Made by a program: the position numbers and the translations under genes. A stretch of 64,000 nucleotides of DNA from Candidatus Aminicenantota bacterium (GTDB lineage: Bacteria; Acidobacteriota; Aminicenantia; Aminicenantales; Saccharicenantaceae): NCBI GenBank assembly GCA_026393975.1, contig JAPKZD010000025.1, forward strand, positions 62,001-126,000, written 5' to 3'. This document shows, piece by piece, positions 1-7,841 of this stretch (position 1 is the stretch's first letter; each line of letters opens with the position of its first letter). The notes under the pieces were generated by a model. That model was not told the origin of the DNA. It ran no database searches and saw nothing but the letters and a program-made list of their open reading frames with translations.

Positions 1-1
1 T

Positions 2-406
2 GCCGACGCCGCCGAATGCCATGATATCGGCACCGCCCGCCATTTGAACGAGGCGGGGATGCAGTTCGCCGATTCCGTTGCGCGGCTCATCGCCGAGGAA
101 ACAGACAGGCTCCTAAAAAAGCCACGACGAAAAACGTCCGGATTAGCGGCCGATTTCGGCGGTTGCAGCTGTAGCTCCGGCCTTCCCTCGGGAACGGTGC
201 GCATCCTCGGTCGGGCGACGCGAATCGCCGGGCTTCCTCTCATTCTCGCGCAATTCAGGGACCAGGAGAGAGGGCCGGACCAAAAAACGGCCGCGGCTCT
301 TCTGGAGGCCGCGAAGATTTATAACGAGGTTCCGGATAGTCAGCAGCAAGCCTGGAAGGAAGCGCTGTTCCTGGAATACGCCCAGTTTCTCAAGGAGAAA
401 GACTGA
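2..406 (+). CDS. Hypothetical protein, C-terminal part (5' end outside window)
   Basis: The frame is open from base 2, so the gene begins before the window; an internal TTG at 44 could also start it but has no convincing ribosome site. The visible part has a cysteine-containing stretch (FGGCSCSSGLPSG) followed by a helical tail rich in Leu, Ala and Glu ending in KEKD. The stop overlaps the ATG of the following OsmC gene by one base, so the two are probably co-transcribed. The small cysteine motif and the neighbours (CPKC thioredoxin, permeases) suggest a metal or thiol-redox role. I do not recognise the family, and no function is claimed. Confidence 0.55.
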   Translation, partial: ADAAECHDIGTARHLNEAGMQFADSVARLIAEETDRLLKKPRRKTSGLAADFGGCSCSSGLPSGTVRILGRATRIAGLPLILAQFRDQERGPDQKTAAALLEAAKIYNEVPDSQQQAWKEALFLEYAQFLKEKD

Positions 407-873
407 TGGCACGAACGGAGATCTATACAGCCTCAGTCGCCTGGACAGGTGGCCACCGGGGACACCTGAAGCTCGGCAACGGGCCCGAGATGGACTTTTC
501 CGCGCCGCCGTCTTCGCATGGCGAAGCGGGCGTCCTGACTCCTGAAGATGCGTTCGTCGGCGCCGTCAACACGTGCGTCATGCTGATGTTCATATGGGCG
601 GCCGAGCGCTTCCGGCTGGACCTTGTCTCTTATGAGTGCCGGGCGGAGGGAACGAAGCTTATCGAGCTCGATAGAACCGAGATCTTCACCCGGGTTGTCC
701 TGAAACCTCGGATCACCGTGCGCGTTGGCAACGAGCTCCCCGAGGCCGTTGAGAAGCGGGTTCGCCGCTCGCTCGTATCTGCGCAAAAGTTCAGTCTTGT
801 CGCCAACTCCGTCAAGAGCGAGGTTGCTATCGAACCGGAGATCTTTTTAGAAACCCACCCTGGCGTGAAATGA
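406..873 (+). CDS. OsmC-like protein lacking the second conserved cysteine
   Basis: A 155-residue protein with the OsmC/Ohr fold pattern: an N-terminal beta region, then the central helix NTCVMLMFIWAA carrying the first conserved Cys, then a beta strand pair and a second helix. In peroxide-reducing OsmC/Ohr proteins two cysteines form the active site. Here the second helix reads QKFSLVANSV, with Ser where the second Cys normally sits, so classical peroxidase chemistry is doubtful. Such proteins occur beside thiol-redox and metal-resistance genes. The start overlaps the preceding stop by one base, and a 12-base gap precedes the CPKC thioredoxin. A cytoplasmic binding or one-Cys thiol role is inferred. 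Confidence 0.8.
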   Translation: MARTEIYTASVAWTGGHRGHLKLGNGPEMDFSAPPSSHGEAGVLTPEDAFVGAVNTCVMLMFIWAAERFRLDLVSYECRAEGTKLIELDRTEIFTRVVLKPRITVRVGNELPEAVEKRVRRSLVSAQKFSLVANSVKSEVAIEPEIFLETHPGVK

Positions 874-885
874 TGAGGTCATAAG

Positions 886-1128
886 ATGGAAATCAAGGTC
901 CTGGGCCCGGGCTGCCCGAAGTGTGGAGAGGTCGAAAAACGCGTGAAGTTCGCGCTCGCCGAACTTAAAGTCGCCGCCGATGTCGAGAAGGTTACCGACA
1001 TCAAGACGATGATGTCCTACGGCATCCTGGCGACTCCCGGCTTGGTCATCAACGGCAAAATCAAATGCGCAGGCCGTATCCCGCGTCCCGAGGAGATCAA
1101 TGCCTGGATCCAGGAGGCCGCCGCCTGA
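886..1128 (+). CDS. Small thioredoxin-like protein (CPKC redox-active disulfide protein)
   Basis: An 80-residue single-domain thioredoxin fold starting MEIKVLGPGCPKC. The active-site pair is Cys10 and Cys13. The cis-proline signature ATPGLVING follows in the second half, as expected for the small redox-active disulfide protein 2 family. It has no signal peptide, so it acts in the cytoplasm. Members of this family are commonly encoded beside DUF318-type permeases, which is the arrangement here, with the first half-permease 34 bases downstream. The probable role is passing electrons or thiols to the permease/arsenic system; the partner is inferred from position only. Confidence 0.85.
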   Translation: MEIKVLGPGCPKCGEVEKRVKFALAELKVAADVEKVTDIKTMMSYGILATPGLVINGKIKCAGRIPRPEEINAWIQEAAA

Positions 1129-1162
1129 TGAGCGCGGTCCAAACCCAAAGGTGAAGTAGCGA

Positions 1163-1645
1163 ATGGCTTTTGCTGCGGTGATCTGGGGCGTTGCGGGTGT
1201 AAGCCTTATTCTATCCTGGGCAAAAAGCCGGGAAAAGACGCGGGAAGCCCTCCGCTTTTTCTGGCGGGCATTTCTGTCCCTGGCTCCGTCCATCGTCGCA
1301 ATTATCTGGACGATCGGTTTTATCCTAACATTCCTGCCCTCAGGGTTCGTATTGAATACAATCGGCCGGAACGCGGGAATCATGGGAGTCGTCATAGCCG
1401 CCGCATTCGGCTCTATCTTCCTCATCCCGGCCTTCATCGCCTTCCCCCTGGCCGCGTCCTTTCTCAGGCAGGGGGCGGATGTCCGGGCCATCGCCGCGTT
1501 CGTCACTACTCTGGTCATGGTCGGCGTGCTCACGGCTCCCCTCGAAGTGAAGTTCTTCGGCAAGAGATTCACCCTCTGGAGGAACACCCTCAGCTTCGTC
1601 ATGGCCTTGGTCATCGCCTTCGTCATGGGGGAGGTCCTGAGATGA
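1163..1645 (+). CDS. Permease, half-size DUF318/ArsP-like (first half)
   Basis: A 160-residue membrane protein with about four hydrophobic segments (residues about 1-20, 35-60, 70-95 and 110-155). The sequence pattern, including AFPLAASFL and the repeated APLEVKFFGKRF element, matches half of a UPF0718/DUF318 permease, a family that includes the organoarsenical exporter ArsP. The following gene encodes a second half with an equivalent IMILFEVKFLGAEF-type element, and the two overlap by 4 bases (ATGA), so a two-subunit permease is likely. Full-length family members are roughly 300-350 residues in one chain. The substrate is unknown; the Acr3 gene downstream makes an arsenic-related substrate plausible. 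Confidence 0.7.
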   Translation: MAFAAVIWGVAGVSLILSWAKSREKTREALRFFWRAFLSLAPSIVAIIWTIGFILTFLPSGFVLNTIGRNAGIMGVVIAAAFGSIFLIPAFIAFPLAASFLRQGADVRAIAAFVTTLVMVGVLTAPLEVKFFGKRFTLWRNTLSFVMALVIAFVMGEVLR

Positions 1646-2157
1646 AGATCAAAGCCGTGCCGGCGATTCTAGCGGTTCTGGCGACTGCCACGGTGCTCGT
1701 CTGGGCGATGCGGCCCGATAAGGCGATCGCCGTCCTGTTCGTTTCCAAGGATTACCTCTTGGAGATGATCTCCATTCTCCCGCCGGTCCTCATCCTCTGC
1801 GGATTGTTCGACGCCTGGGTCCCGAGACGGACAATTGAACAGCTCATGGGCGATGCTTCGGGAATCAAAGGGACATCCATCGCCTTCCTGTTGGGCACGG
1901 TAGCTATGGGTCCCTTGTACGCCGCTTTCCCCATCGGAAAGTCTCTCCTCGATAAGGGCGCGAGCCTCTATAACGTCGCCGTCTTCCTCTGCGTCTGGGC
2001 TTCGATCAAGATCCCGATGATCTTATTTGAGGTCAAATTTCTGGGAGCGGAGTTCGCCCTCTTGCGGTTGGCCCTGACCATCCCTGCCATCCTGGTCATA
2101 AGCGCGTTGTTAAGAATATTCCGAATGAACACCCCGAGAATTCAATGCTATCGGTGA
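1642..2157 (+). CDS. Permease, half-size DUF318/ArsP-like (second half)
   Basis: A 171-residue protein with an N-terminal hydrophobic helix, then an amphipathic connector and three further membrane segments. The motif GPLYAAFPIGKSLLDKGAS parallels the first half (IPAFIAFPLAASFLRQGAD) and the KFLGAEF element repeats the KFFGKRF of its partner, so the two genes look like paralogous halves of one permease. Its ATG lies inside the stop of the first half (overlap 1642-1645), indicating translational coupling. The C-terminus is short and charged. It is probably an inner-membrane subunit; the substrate is inferred only from the arsenic context. Confidence 0.7.
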   Translation: MKIKAVPAILAVLATATVLVWAMRPDKAIAVLFVSKDYLLEMISILPPVLILCGLFDAWVPRRTIEQLMGDASGIKGTSIAFLLGTVAMGPLYAAFPIGKSLLDKGASLYNVAVFLCVWASIKIPMILFEVKFLGAEFALLRLALTIPAILVISALLRIFRMNTPRIQCYR

Positions 2158-2170
2158 AGGAGGAAATCCA

Positions 2171-2479
2171 ATGGCTTGGCTAACAGGCTATCCAAGGGAA
2201 AAGATCGACTGGTCCCCCCGGATCGACCGGAGCAAGTGTGTGAAGTGCGGGATCTGCATGAATTGCGGCCGTAATGTTTTCGCCTGGACAAAAGACGGGG
2301 CGGAGGTCGTCCGGCCCAAAGAATGCGTCGTTGGCTGTTCGACTTGCTCCAATCTCTGCCTCGGTGAGGCCATCACGTTTCCGGATTTGAAGACGGTACG
2401 AGAAATTTATAAAAAGAACGGATTATGGGCCAAGATAAAAAAACAGCTGAAAACTGAAGGGAGATTAAACATTGTCTAA
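2171..2479 (+). CDS. Two-cluster ferredoxin-like protein
   Basis: A 102-residue protein with eight cysteines in two groups: C23, C26, C29, C32 and C52, C56, C59, C63. The second group (CVVGCSTCSNLC) is typical of 2[4Fe-4S] ferredoxins. The first is CX2CX2CX2C, one residue shorter before the fourth Cys than the usual CX2CX2CX3CP and lacking the proline. The C-terminal 35 residues form a basic helical tail (KIKKQLK). It would transfer electrons in the cytoplasm. It is placed between the split permease and the secreted thioredoxin gene, whose TTG start overlaps its end by 8 bases. A role in supplying electrons to the thiol-redox system is inferred. Confidence 0.8.
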   Translation: MAWLTGYPREKIDWSPRIDRSKCVKCGICMNCGRNVFAWTKDGAEVVRPKECVVGCSTCSNLCLGEAITFPDLKTVREIYKKNGLWAKIKKQLKTEGRLNIV

Positions 2480-2915
2480 ACCCGCAAAAACGCATTTAGT
2501 CCTGGCCTTCGCCCTGCTTACGGTTGTCGGTTCCATCGGCCTTGCCGCGAATTCCCCGGCTGACCAGTCCAAGCCTCCCATCTATGCCGTCAAGGGCGAG
2601 GTCCTGGTCACAAACCGTCTGGATATCGACTTTTCCAAGTACCAGGTGACGTTCATGGAGCTCGGTGCCGACAGGTGCATCCCCTGCAAGAAGATGCAGC
2701 CGATCATGAAGGAGATCGCCGCGGCCTTCCCGGACAGGGTCCAGGTCGTCTTCTACGATGTCTGGAAGGATTCCGCCCCGGCCGAGAAATACGGCATCCA
2801 GCTCATCCCCACCCAAGTCTTCGTGGATCAAAAGGGAAAGGAGATCGCCCGCCACGTCGGGCTCTTTCCCAAGGAGGAGATCCTCGAGCTCTTGAAGAAA
2901 CACGGCATCCAGTAA
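2472..2915 (+). CDS. Exported thioredoxin-fold protein (CIPC)
   Basis: A 147-residue protein starting at TTG within the end of the ferredoxin gene; no ATG is available before the signal sequence. Residues 1-26 form a signal peptide (basic start, hydrophobic LVLAFALLTVVGSIGLA, cleavage near AANS). The mature part is a thioredoxin domain with active-site Cys69 and Cys72 (CIPC), the DVWKD strand and a cis-Pro (LIPTQVF). It should act outside the cytoplasmic membrane. The next gene is CcdA, the membrane carrier that feeds electrons to such proteins, so the pair forms a periplasmic disulfide-reducing path. Confidence 0.87.
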   Translation: MSKPAKTHLVLAFALLTVVGSIGLAANSPADQSKPPIYAVKGEVLVTNRLDIDFSKYQVTFMELGADRCIPCKKMQPIMKEIAAAFPDRVQVVFYDVWKDSAPAEKYGIQLIPTQVFVDQKGKEIARHVGLFPKEEILELLKKHGIQ

Positions 2916-2926
2916 GTCGAGGAGAG

Positions 2927-3616
2927 ATGGAAAGCCTCTTCGGCGACATTTCGGCGCTCCTCCAGCAGAGCCCGTGGCTGGCCATCGTCGCTGTCTTTTT
3001 GGGAGGCGTGACGACGGCCCTGAACCCCTGCGTTCTGGCCATGATCCCGCTCCTGATGAGCGTTGTCGCTGGCAACAAGGAAACCACGACCGTAAGACGC
3101 TCGCTTGTCTTTTCGCTCTTTTTTGTTCTGGGCCTGGCCATCACCTTCACGGTGCTCGGGCTCATCTCCGCTCTTATGGGACGGATGTTCGGGAATATCG
3201 GCCACTTCTGGAAATATTTGGTAGCGGGCGTCTGCTTCTTAATGGGACTGCAGCTGCTCGGCATCCTCAAATGGAATATCCCTGTTCCGACCGGGATCCG
3301 GGTGAAAAAGCAGGGCTATATCGGCGCCTTCCTGTTGGGACTGCTGTTCGGTGTGGTTTCGACGCCGTGCGCCGTCCCCATCCTGGCCGTGCTCCTGGCC
3401 TTCGTGGCGGAGAAGGGGAACGTCCTTTATGGCGGATTCCTTCTCTTCGTCTACGCGCTGGGGCACTCGACACTCGTCCTTATTGCGGGGACATCCGTCG
3501 GCGCGGCCAAAGGGCTTCTTGAATCGAAAGGTCTGCGCAAGGCACACGGCGTACTCCAGAAAGTCGCCGGCGTCCTGATCATCGGCATCGGATTTTACTT
3601 TTTGTTCTGGACCTGA
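2927..3616 (+). CDS. ccdA: Cytochrome c biogenesis/thiol-electron carrier CcdA family
   Basis: A 229-residue membrane protein with six predicted helices. The two diagnostic cysteine motifs are present, ALNPCVLAM near residue 35 and STPCAVP in the second half, which pair across the membrane to pass electrons from cytoplasmic thioredoxin to exported thiol proteins. I chose the ATG at 2927 with GGAG just before it; the frame stays open further upstream but that part overlaps the previous gene and has no family similarity. It lies 11 bases after the exported thioredoxin gene, its likely electron acceptor. No cytochrome c maturation gene is nearby, so a thiol-reduction role linked to arsenic or metal stress is more likely. 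Confidence 0.87.
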   Translation: MESLFGDISALLQQSPWLAIVAVFLGGVTTALNPCVLAMIPLLMSVVAGNKETTTVRRSLVFSLFFVLGLAITFTVLGLISALMGRMFGNIGHFWKYLVAGVCFLMGLQLLGILKWNIPVPTGIRVKKQGYIGAFLLGLLFGVVSTPCAVPILAVLLAFVAEKGNVLYGGFLLFVYALGHSTLVLIAGTSVGAAKGLLESKGLRKAHGVLQKVAGVLIIGIGFYFLFWT

Positions 3617-3638
3617 ATAACGTGAGAGGAGACCGTGT

Positions 3639-4688
3639 ATGACACCCGGAAACCCCAGACTCAAGTTCTTCGACAGATACCTGACTCTCTGGATCTTCCT
3701 GGCCATGGCCGTCGGTGTCGGGTTGGGCTACCTCGTCCCGGCTGTCGTCGGTTTCATCAACCAGTTCCAATCGGGGACGACCAACATCCCTATCGCCATC
3801 GGCCTCATCCTGATGATGTATCCGCCCCTGGCCAAGGTGAAGTACGAGGAACTCGGCGACGTCTTCAAGAACGTCAAGGTCCTGACGCTATCCCTCGTCC
3901 AGAACTGGGTCATCGGGCCGCTCCTGATGTTCGCCCTGGCCGTCCTTTTCCTGCGCGACAAGCCCGAATACATGTACGGCCTGATCTTGATCGGCCTGGC
4001 CCGCTGCATCGCCATGGTCATCGTCTGGAACGACCTGGCCCAGGGGGACAGGGAATACGCGGCCGGCCTCGTCGCCTTCAACTCGATCTTCCAGGTCCTG
4101 TTTTTCTCCGTTTACGCCTATATCTTCATCACCGTCTTCCCGACTTGGCTCGGCCTCAAGGGGACGGCGGTCAATATCACCATGCGCCAGATCGCCCAGA
4201 GCGTCTTCATTTATCTCGGCATCCCGTTCCTCGCCGGGCTCATCACGCGCTTCAGCCTGCTCAAGCTCAAGGGTCGGACGTGGTACGAAACGAAGTTCAT
4301 TCCGCGCATCAGCCCTATCACCCTCATCGCCCTGCTCTTCACCATCGTCGTCATGTTCTCGCTCAAGGGCGAGTTCATCGTCAAGATCCCGCTCGACGTC
4401 CTGCGCATCGCCGCCCCGCTCCTCATTTATTTCGTCGTCATGTTCCTGGTCTCGTTCTTCCTCAGCCGCAAAGCGGGCGCGGATTACCCCAAGGCGACCA
4501 CGCTGTCCTTCACGGCGGCCAGCAACAACTTCGAGCTGGCGATCGCCGTGGCCGTGGCCGTGTTCGGTATCAATTCGGGTGAGGCCTTCGCGGCGGTCAT
4601 CGGCCCGCTCGTCGAGGTCCCGGTCATGATCGGCCTGGTCAACGTGGCGCTTTATTTCAAGCGAAGGTATTTCGCGCGACCGGCCTGA
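3639..4688 (+). CDS. acr3: Arsenite efflux permease, Acr3 family
   Basis: A 349-residue integral membrane protein with about ten helices, the length typical of bacterial Acr3. The two residues known to be needed for As(III) transport in the family can be seen: the Cys of [16 protein letters not shown] (Cys123) and the Glu of [11 protein letters not shown]. It expels arsenite from the cytoplasm using the proton motive force. An AGGAG precedes the ATG by about 10 bases. It is the last gene of the redox/permease cluster. No ArsR repressor or ArsC reductase is visible within the window; either may lie upstream of base 1. Confidence 0.92.
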   Translation: MTPGNPRLKFFDRYLTLWIFLAMAVGVGLGYLVPAVVGFINQFQSGTTNIPIAIGLILMMYPPLAKVKYEELGDVFKNVKVLTLSLVQNWVIGPLLMFALAVLFLRDKPEYMYGLILIGLARCIAMVIVWNDLAQGDREYAAGLVAFNSIFQVLFFSVYAYIFITVFPTWLGLKGTAVNITMRQIAQSVFIYLGIPFLAGLITRFSLLKLKGRTWYETKFIPRISPITLIALLFTIVVMFSLKGEFIVKIPLDVLRIAAPLLIYFVVMFLVSFFLSRKAGADYPKATTLSFTAASNNFELAIAVAVAVFGINSGEAFAAVIGPLVEVPVMIGLVNVALYFKRRYFARPA

Positions 4689-4815
4689 AATTCAGTTGGC
4701 CATTTTGATGGCGGCCAGGGCCTGGTCGTCAGGGAGCCGGGTCTTGTCGTCGAGACTCGTGGGCCTATTATAAACCTTGAAATCCCCGCTGCAAATATCG
4801 AATAATGGCCTGAGC

Positions 4816-6378
4816 ATGGAAGACATCGCCAAGGGCGTCCGCTCTTTCACCGCCGGCACGGCGGTGAGCCGGGTCATGGGCCTCTTGCGGGAGATGGTCT
4901 TCGCCCACCTGTTCGGCGCCAGCCAGGGCGCCGCCGCCGACGCGTTCAACGTCGCCTTCCGCATCCCGAACATGCTCCGGGACCTCTTCGCCGAAACGGC
5001 GCTTTCGGCCGCCTTCATTCCGGTCCTGACGAGCGAGCGGGCCAAGGGCAAGGAATTCCAAAACCGCCTGGCCTCGAACATCTTCAACGTCCTGATCATC
5101 GTGACGGGCATCGTCTCCGTCGCCGGCCTCCTGGCCTCGCCTCATCTCGCCAAGTGGATCGCCTTCGGATTCGGCAAGGTGCCGGGCAAGATCGGCCTGA
5201 CCGCCCAGTTGACGGGCGTCCTCTTTCCCTTTTTGATCGTCGTCAGCCTCGGCGCCTGGGCCATGAGTTATTTGAACACGGAAAAGTCGTTCTTCGTGCC
5301 GTCGGTCGCCCCGGCCCTCTTCAACGCTTTTTCGATCCTCGTCCCGGTCTTGACCTACGGCTGGTACGTGTCGCGCGGCAAGGAGCCGATCTTCGGCATG
5401 GCCATCGGCGTCCTCGTCGGGGGTTTGATGCAGTTCCTGATCCAGATGCCGCTCGTCTTCAAAAAGGGCTTCCGCTACAGCTTTGTCATCAACTTCCGCG
5501 ACCCTGAGTTTCGCCGGGTTCTGACCCTCTTTGTTCCCGTGGCCATCGGGCTGGCTGGACCGCGGATCAACGTCCTGATCAACACGATCCTGGTGACGCC
5601 CCTGAAGCAGGGGAGCGTCAGCTGGTTGAACTACGCCTACCGGATCATGCAGCTTCCTCTGGGCCTGTTCGGGGTCGCCGTCGGGACGGTCACCCTCCAG
5701 TCGCTATCCAGGATCGTCCTGGACAAGGATGTCGTTGCCGTCCGCTCGAGGCTGACGGATTCGCTGAAGATGGCCCTTTTCCTGACGGTCCCGACGTCCG
5801 TCCTGATCGCGTTCCTCTCCCGCCCGGTGACGCGCGTCATTTACCAGAGAGGGCACTTCCGGCCCGAAGACACGCTGCCCACGGCCGTGGCCCTCGTCCT
5901 CTACACGCTGGGCATCCCCTTCATCGCCGGCCTGCGGAACGTCGCCGCGGTTTACTACGCGTACAAGGACGCGAGGCTGCCGATGTACGCCAGCCTCGTC
6001 TCCGTCGCCCTGACGATCGCCCTCAACGTTTCGCTCATCGGGGTCCTGGGGTTCATGATCTTTCCGTTATCGACGAGCCTGGCCGCGGCCCTCAATTTCT
6101 GGCTCCTCGTCGGCTTCCTTCCGAAGAAGATCGGCAAGTTCGAGATGCGACCGCTTGGCCGCTACTTCGCCTCCCTGACCGCCGCGGCCGTCATCGGCGG
6201 CGCGGCGGCCTGGTCCGGTAATCAGATTTTCGTCAAGGGACTGGGGGCCGGGTTCCTTCCCGCCCTCGCCAGCGTCATCCTCTGCGGCCTCCTCGGGCTG
6301 GTCGTTTTTTATGGCGCGTCGCGTCTCCTCGGGATGACCGAAACCCGCGACTACCTCCGCCGCTTCCTCCGGCGTTGA
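4816..6378 (+). CDS. murJ: Lipid II flippase MurJ
   Basis: A 520-residue polytopic membrane protein of the MVF/MOP superfamily with about 14 hydrophobic segments. The N-terminus (SFTAGTAVSRVMGLLREMVFAHLFGAS) is characteristic of MurJ/MviN, including the conserved Arg in the first loop and the DAFNVAFRIPNMLRDLFAE segment. It moves lipid II across the inner membrane for peptidoglycan synthesis. I preferred the ATG at 4816 to the in-frame TTG at 4777, because the TTG sits directly on a TATAAA-like sequence (4769-4774) and adds 13 residues unlike the family. No clear Shine-Dalgarno precedes 4816. It is transcribed alone, with 127 bases separating it from acr3. Confidence 0.92.
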   Translation: MEDIAKGVRSFTAGTAVSRVMGLLREMVFAHLFGASQGAAADAFNVAFRIPNMLRDLFAETALSAAFIPVLTSERAKGKEFQNRLASNIFNVLIIVTGIVSVAGLLASPHLAKWIAFGFGKVPGKIGLTAQLTGVLFPFLIVVSLGAWAMSYLNTEKSFFVPSVAPALFNAFSILVPVLTYGWYVSRGKEPIFGMAIGVLVGGLMQFLIQMPLVFKKGFRYSFVINFRDPEFRRVLTLFVPVAIGLAGPRINVLINTILVTPLKQGSVSWLNYAYRIMQLPLGLFGVAVGTVTLQSLSRIVLDKDVVAVRSRLTDSLKMALFLTVPTSVLIAFLSRPVTRVIYQRGHFRPEDTLPTAVALVLYTLGIPFIAGLRNVAAVYYAYKDARLPMYASLVSVALTIALNVSLIGVLGFMIFPLSTSLAAALNFWLLVGFLPKKIGKFEMRPLGRYFASLTAAAVIGGAAAWSGNQIFVKGLGAGFLPALASVILCGLLGLVVFYGASRLLGMTETRDYLRRFLRR

Positions 6379-6508
6379 GGCTATTTGCCTCGAGCTTGCT
6401 TCTTTATAATGACCCGCGCCTCGAGGACATGTCCTCCTTTCCAGGGCGCGGTGAATCACGCTTGCCAAATTCCCGGCCGAGCGGGTAGAATGAGTTGACG
6501 GCAGCCGG

Positions 6509-6530
6509 ACCCCCGGGCTTGCCCGGGGGT
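6509..6530. repeat. Perfect 10-bp inverted repeat (GC-rich hairpin)
   Basis: Ten bases at 6509-6518 are exactly complementary to 6521-6530, with a 2-base centre, in the 251-base gap after murJ. No T-run follows on either strand, so a factor-independent terminator is not supported. The rest of the gap (6379-6629) holds a second GC-rich region near 6570-6590 (GCGAGCC/GGCTCGT) and no open frame I could support. Confidence 0.45.
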
Positions 6531-6629
6531 TCACTTCCGCCGTACTCGCTCGTGGATATAAGCTACGGGCGAGTGGCGAGCCGAAGGCTCGTCCCTTGAC
6601 TCCCCGCCGGGAGCGCGAAAGGAGCGACC

Positions 6630-7841
6630 ATGAGCCTATCCCGCAAAGGATTCCTTAAAATGCTCGGCCTGGGGGCCCTGGCCGCCGGCTCGAAAGCCTA
6701 CGGTCTGCCTTCGAAGGCGCTCGAGGACGCCCGTGCTGCCGCGAAGAAGCTCAAGATCACGGATGTCGAGATCTTCCTCTTCGACATCCCGCTCACATCC
6801 CCGTTCCGCATCGCCATCGGCGAGATGAAGGCGGCCAACGACCTCCTCATCCGCATCCGGACGGACCAAGGCGTCGTCGGCCTCGGCGAGGCCTGCCCGT
6901 TCCCGCCCATCACCGGCGAGACCCAGGCGACCAACGCCGCCGCCGCCAGGAGCATCCGGGACATGCTCATCGGCAAGGACCCGCTGGCGATCGACGCTCT
7001 CCTTCGCGAGATCGGGCCCCTCGTCCACTCCAACCCGAGCGCCGTCGCCGCCTTCGACATGGCCCTCCACGATATCCTGGGCAAGGTCGCCGGCCTGCCG
7101 CTCTTCAGGCTCCTCGGCGGGACGAAGAACACCTTCGAAACCGACATCACGACGAGCCTCGACACTCTGGAGAACATGACGGCCGAGTCCAAGAAGTACG
7201 CCGACATGGGCTACAAGACGCTCAAGGTCAAGGTCGGGCTCGACCCGGACGAGGACTTCGCCCGGCTTTCGGCCATCCGCGCCGCCATCGGCCACGGCGT
7301 GGCCATCCGCATCGACGCCAACCAGGGCTGGACCGTGCCCCAGGCCGTCTACGCCCTGCGCAAGATGGAGCCGCTGGCGATCCAGTTCTGCGAACAGCCT
7401 GTCCTCGCCTCGGACACGGCCGGCCTCAAGGCCGTCCGCTCCCAGAGCCCCATCGCCATCATGGCCGACGAAGCCTTGTTCGGGCCGGCCGACGCGATCA
7501 AGCTCATCCGGGCCGAGGCCTGCGACACGTTCAACATCAAGGTCATGAAGGCCGGCGGCCTCCTCAATTCCATCCGCATCGCCCACATCGCAGACGCCGC
7601 CAACATGCGCTGCATGGTCGGCTGCATGCTCGAGTCGAAGCTGGCCCTGACGGCGGCGGCCCACGTCGTCGCCTCGCAGGCCAACATCGTCTACGCCGAC
7701 CTCGACGGGAATTCCGACCATGTGACCGACCCCATCATCGATGGGATAACGGTCAAGGCGGGCGTGCTCACGCTCCCCGAGAAACCGGGCCTCGGCTGCG
7801 ACGTCGACCCGGCTTACGTGAAGAAGCTGCAGAAGATCTGA
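6630..7841 (+). CDS. L-Ala-D/L-Glu-type dipeptide epimerase (enolase superfamily), exported
   Basis: A 403-residue member of the muconate-lactonizing/mandelate racemase group. The first 30 residues (SRKGFLKMLGLGALAAG) look like a Tat-type signal with Arg-Lys rather than Arg-Arg. The catalytic barrel shows the KVKV lysine motif, the three metal ligands in DANQGW, CEQP and DEAL, and the opposite-face lysine in KVMKAGG, which together define the dipeptide-epimerase subgroup. The reaction is epimerisation of one residue of a dipeptide, often from peptidoglycan turnover. The strong SD (GAAAGGAG) precedes the ATG. It runs tail-to-tail with the minus-strand oxidoreductase, with no gap. The exact dipeptide is not predictable. 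Confidence 0.85.
   Translation: MSLSRKGFLKMLGLGALAAGSKAYGLPSKALEDARAAAKKLKITDVEIFLFDIPLTSPFRIAIGEMKAANDLLIRIRTDQGVVGLGEACPFPPITGETQATNAAAARSIRDMLIGKDPLAIDALLREIGPLVHSNPSAVAAFDMALHDILGKVAGLPLFRLLGGTKNTFETDITTSLDTLENMTAESKKYADMGYKTLKVKVGLDPDEDFARLSAIRAAIGHGVAIRIDANQGWTVPQAVYALRKMEPLAIQFCEQPVLASDTAGLKAVRSQSPIAIMADEALFGPADAIKLIRAEACDTFNIKVMKAGGLLNSIRIAHIADAANMRCMVGCMLESKLALTAAAHVVASQANIVYADLDGNSDHVTDPIIDGITVKAGVLTLPEKPGLGCDVDPAYVKKLQKI

Noticed and set aside
4692-5145. Minus-strand frames overlapping the start of murJ
   Set aside because: The C-terminal peptide LPDDQALAAIKMAN looked protein-like at first, but the rest is antisense to murJ and shows no domain. No start or ribosome site supports it.
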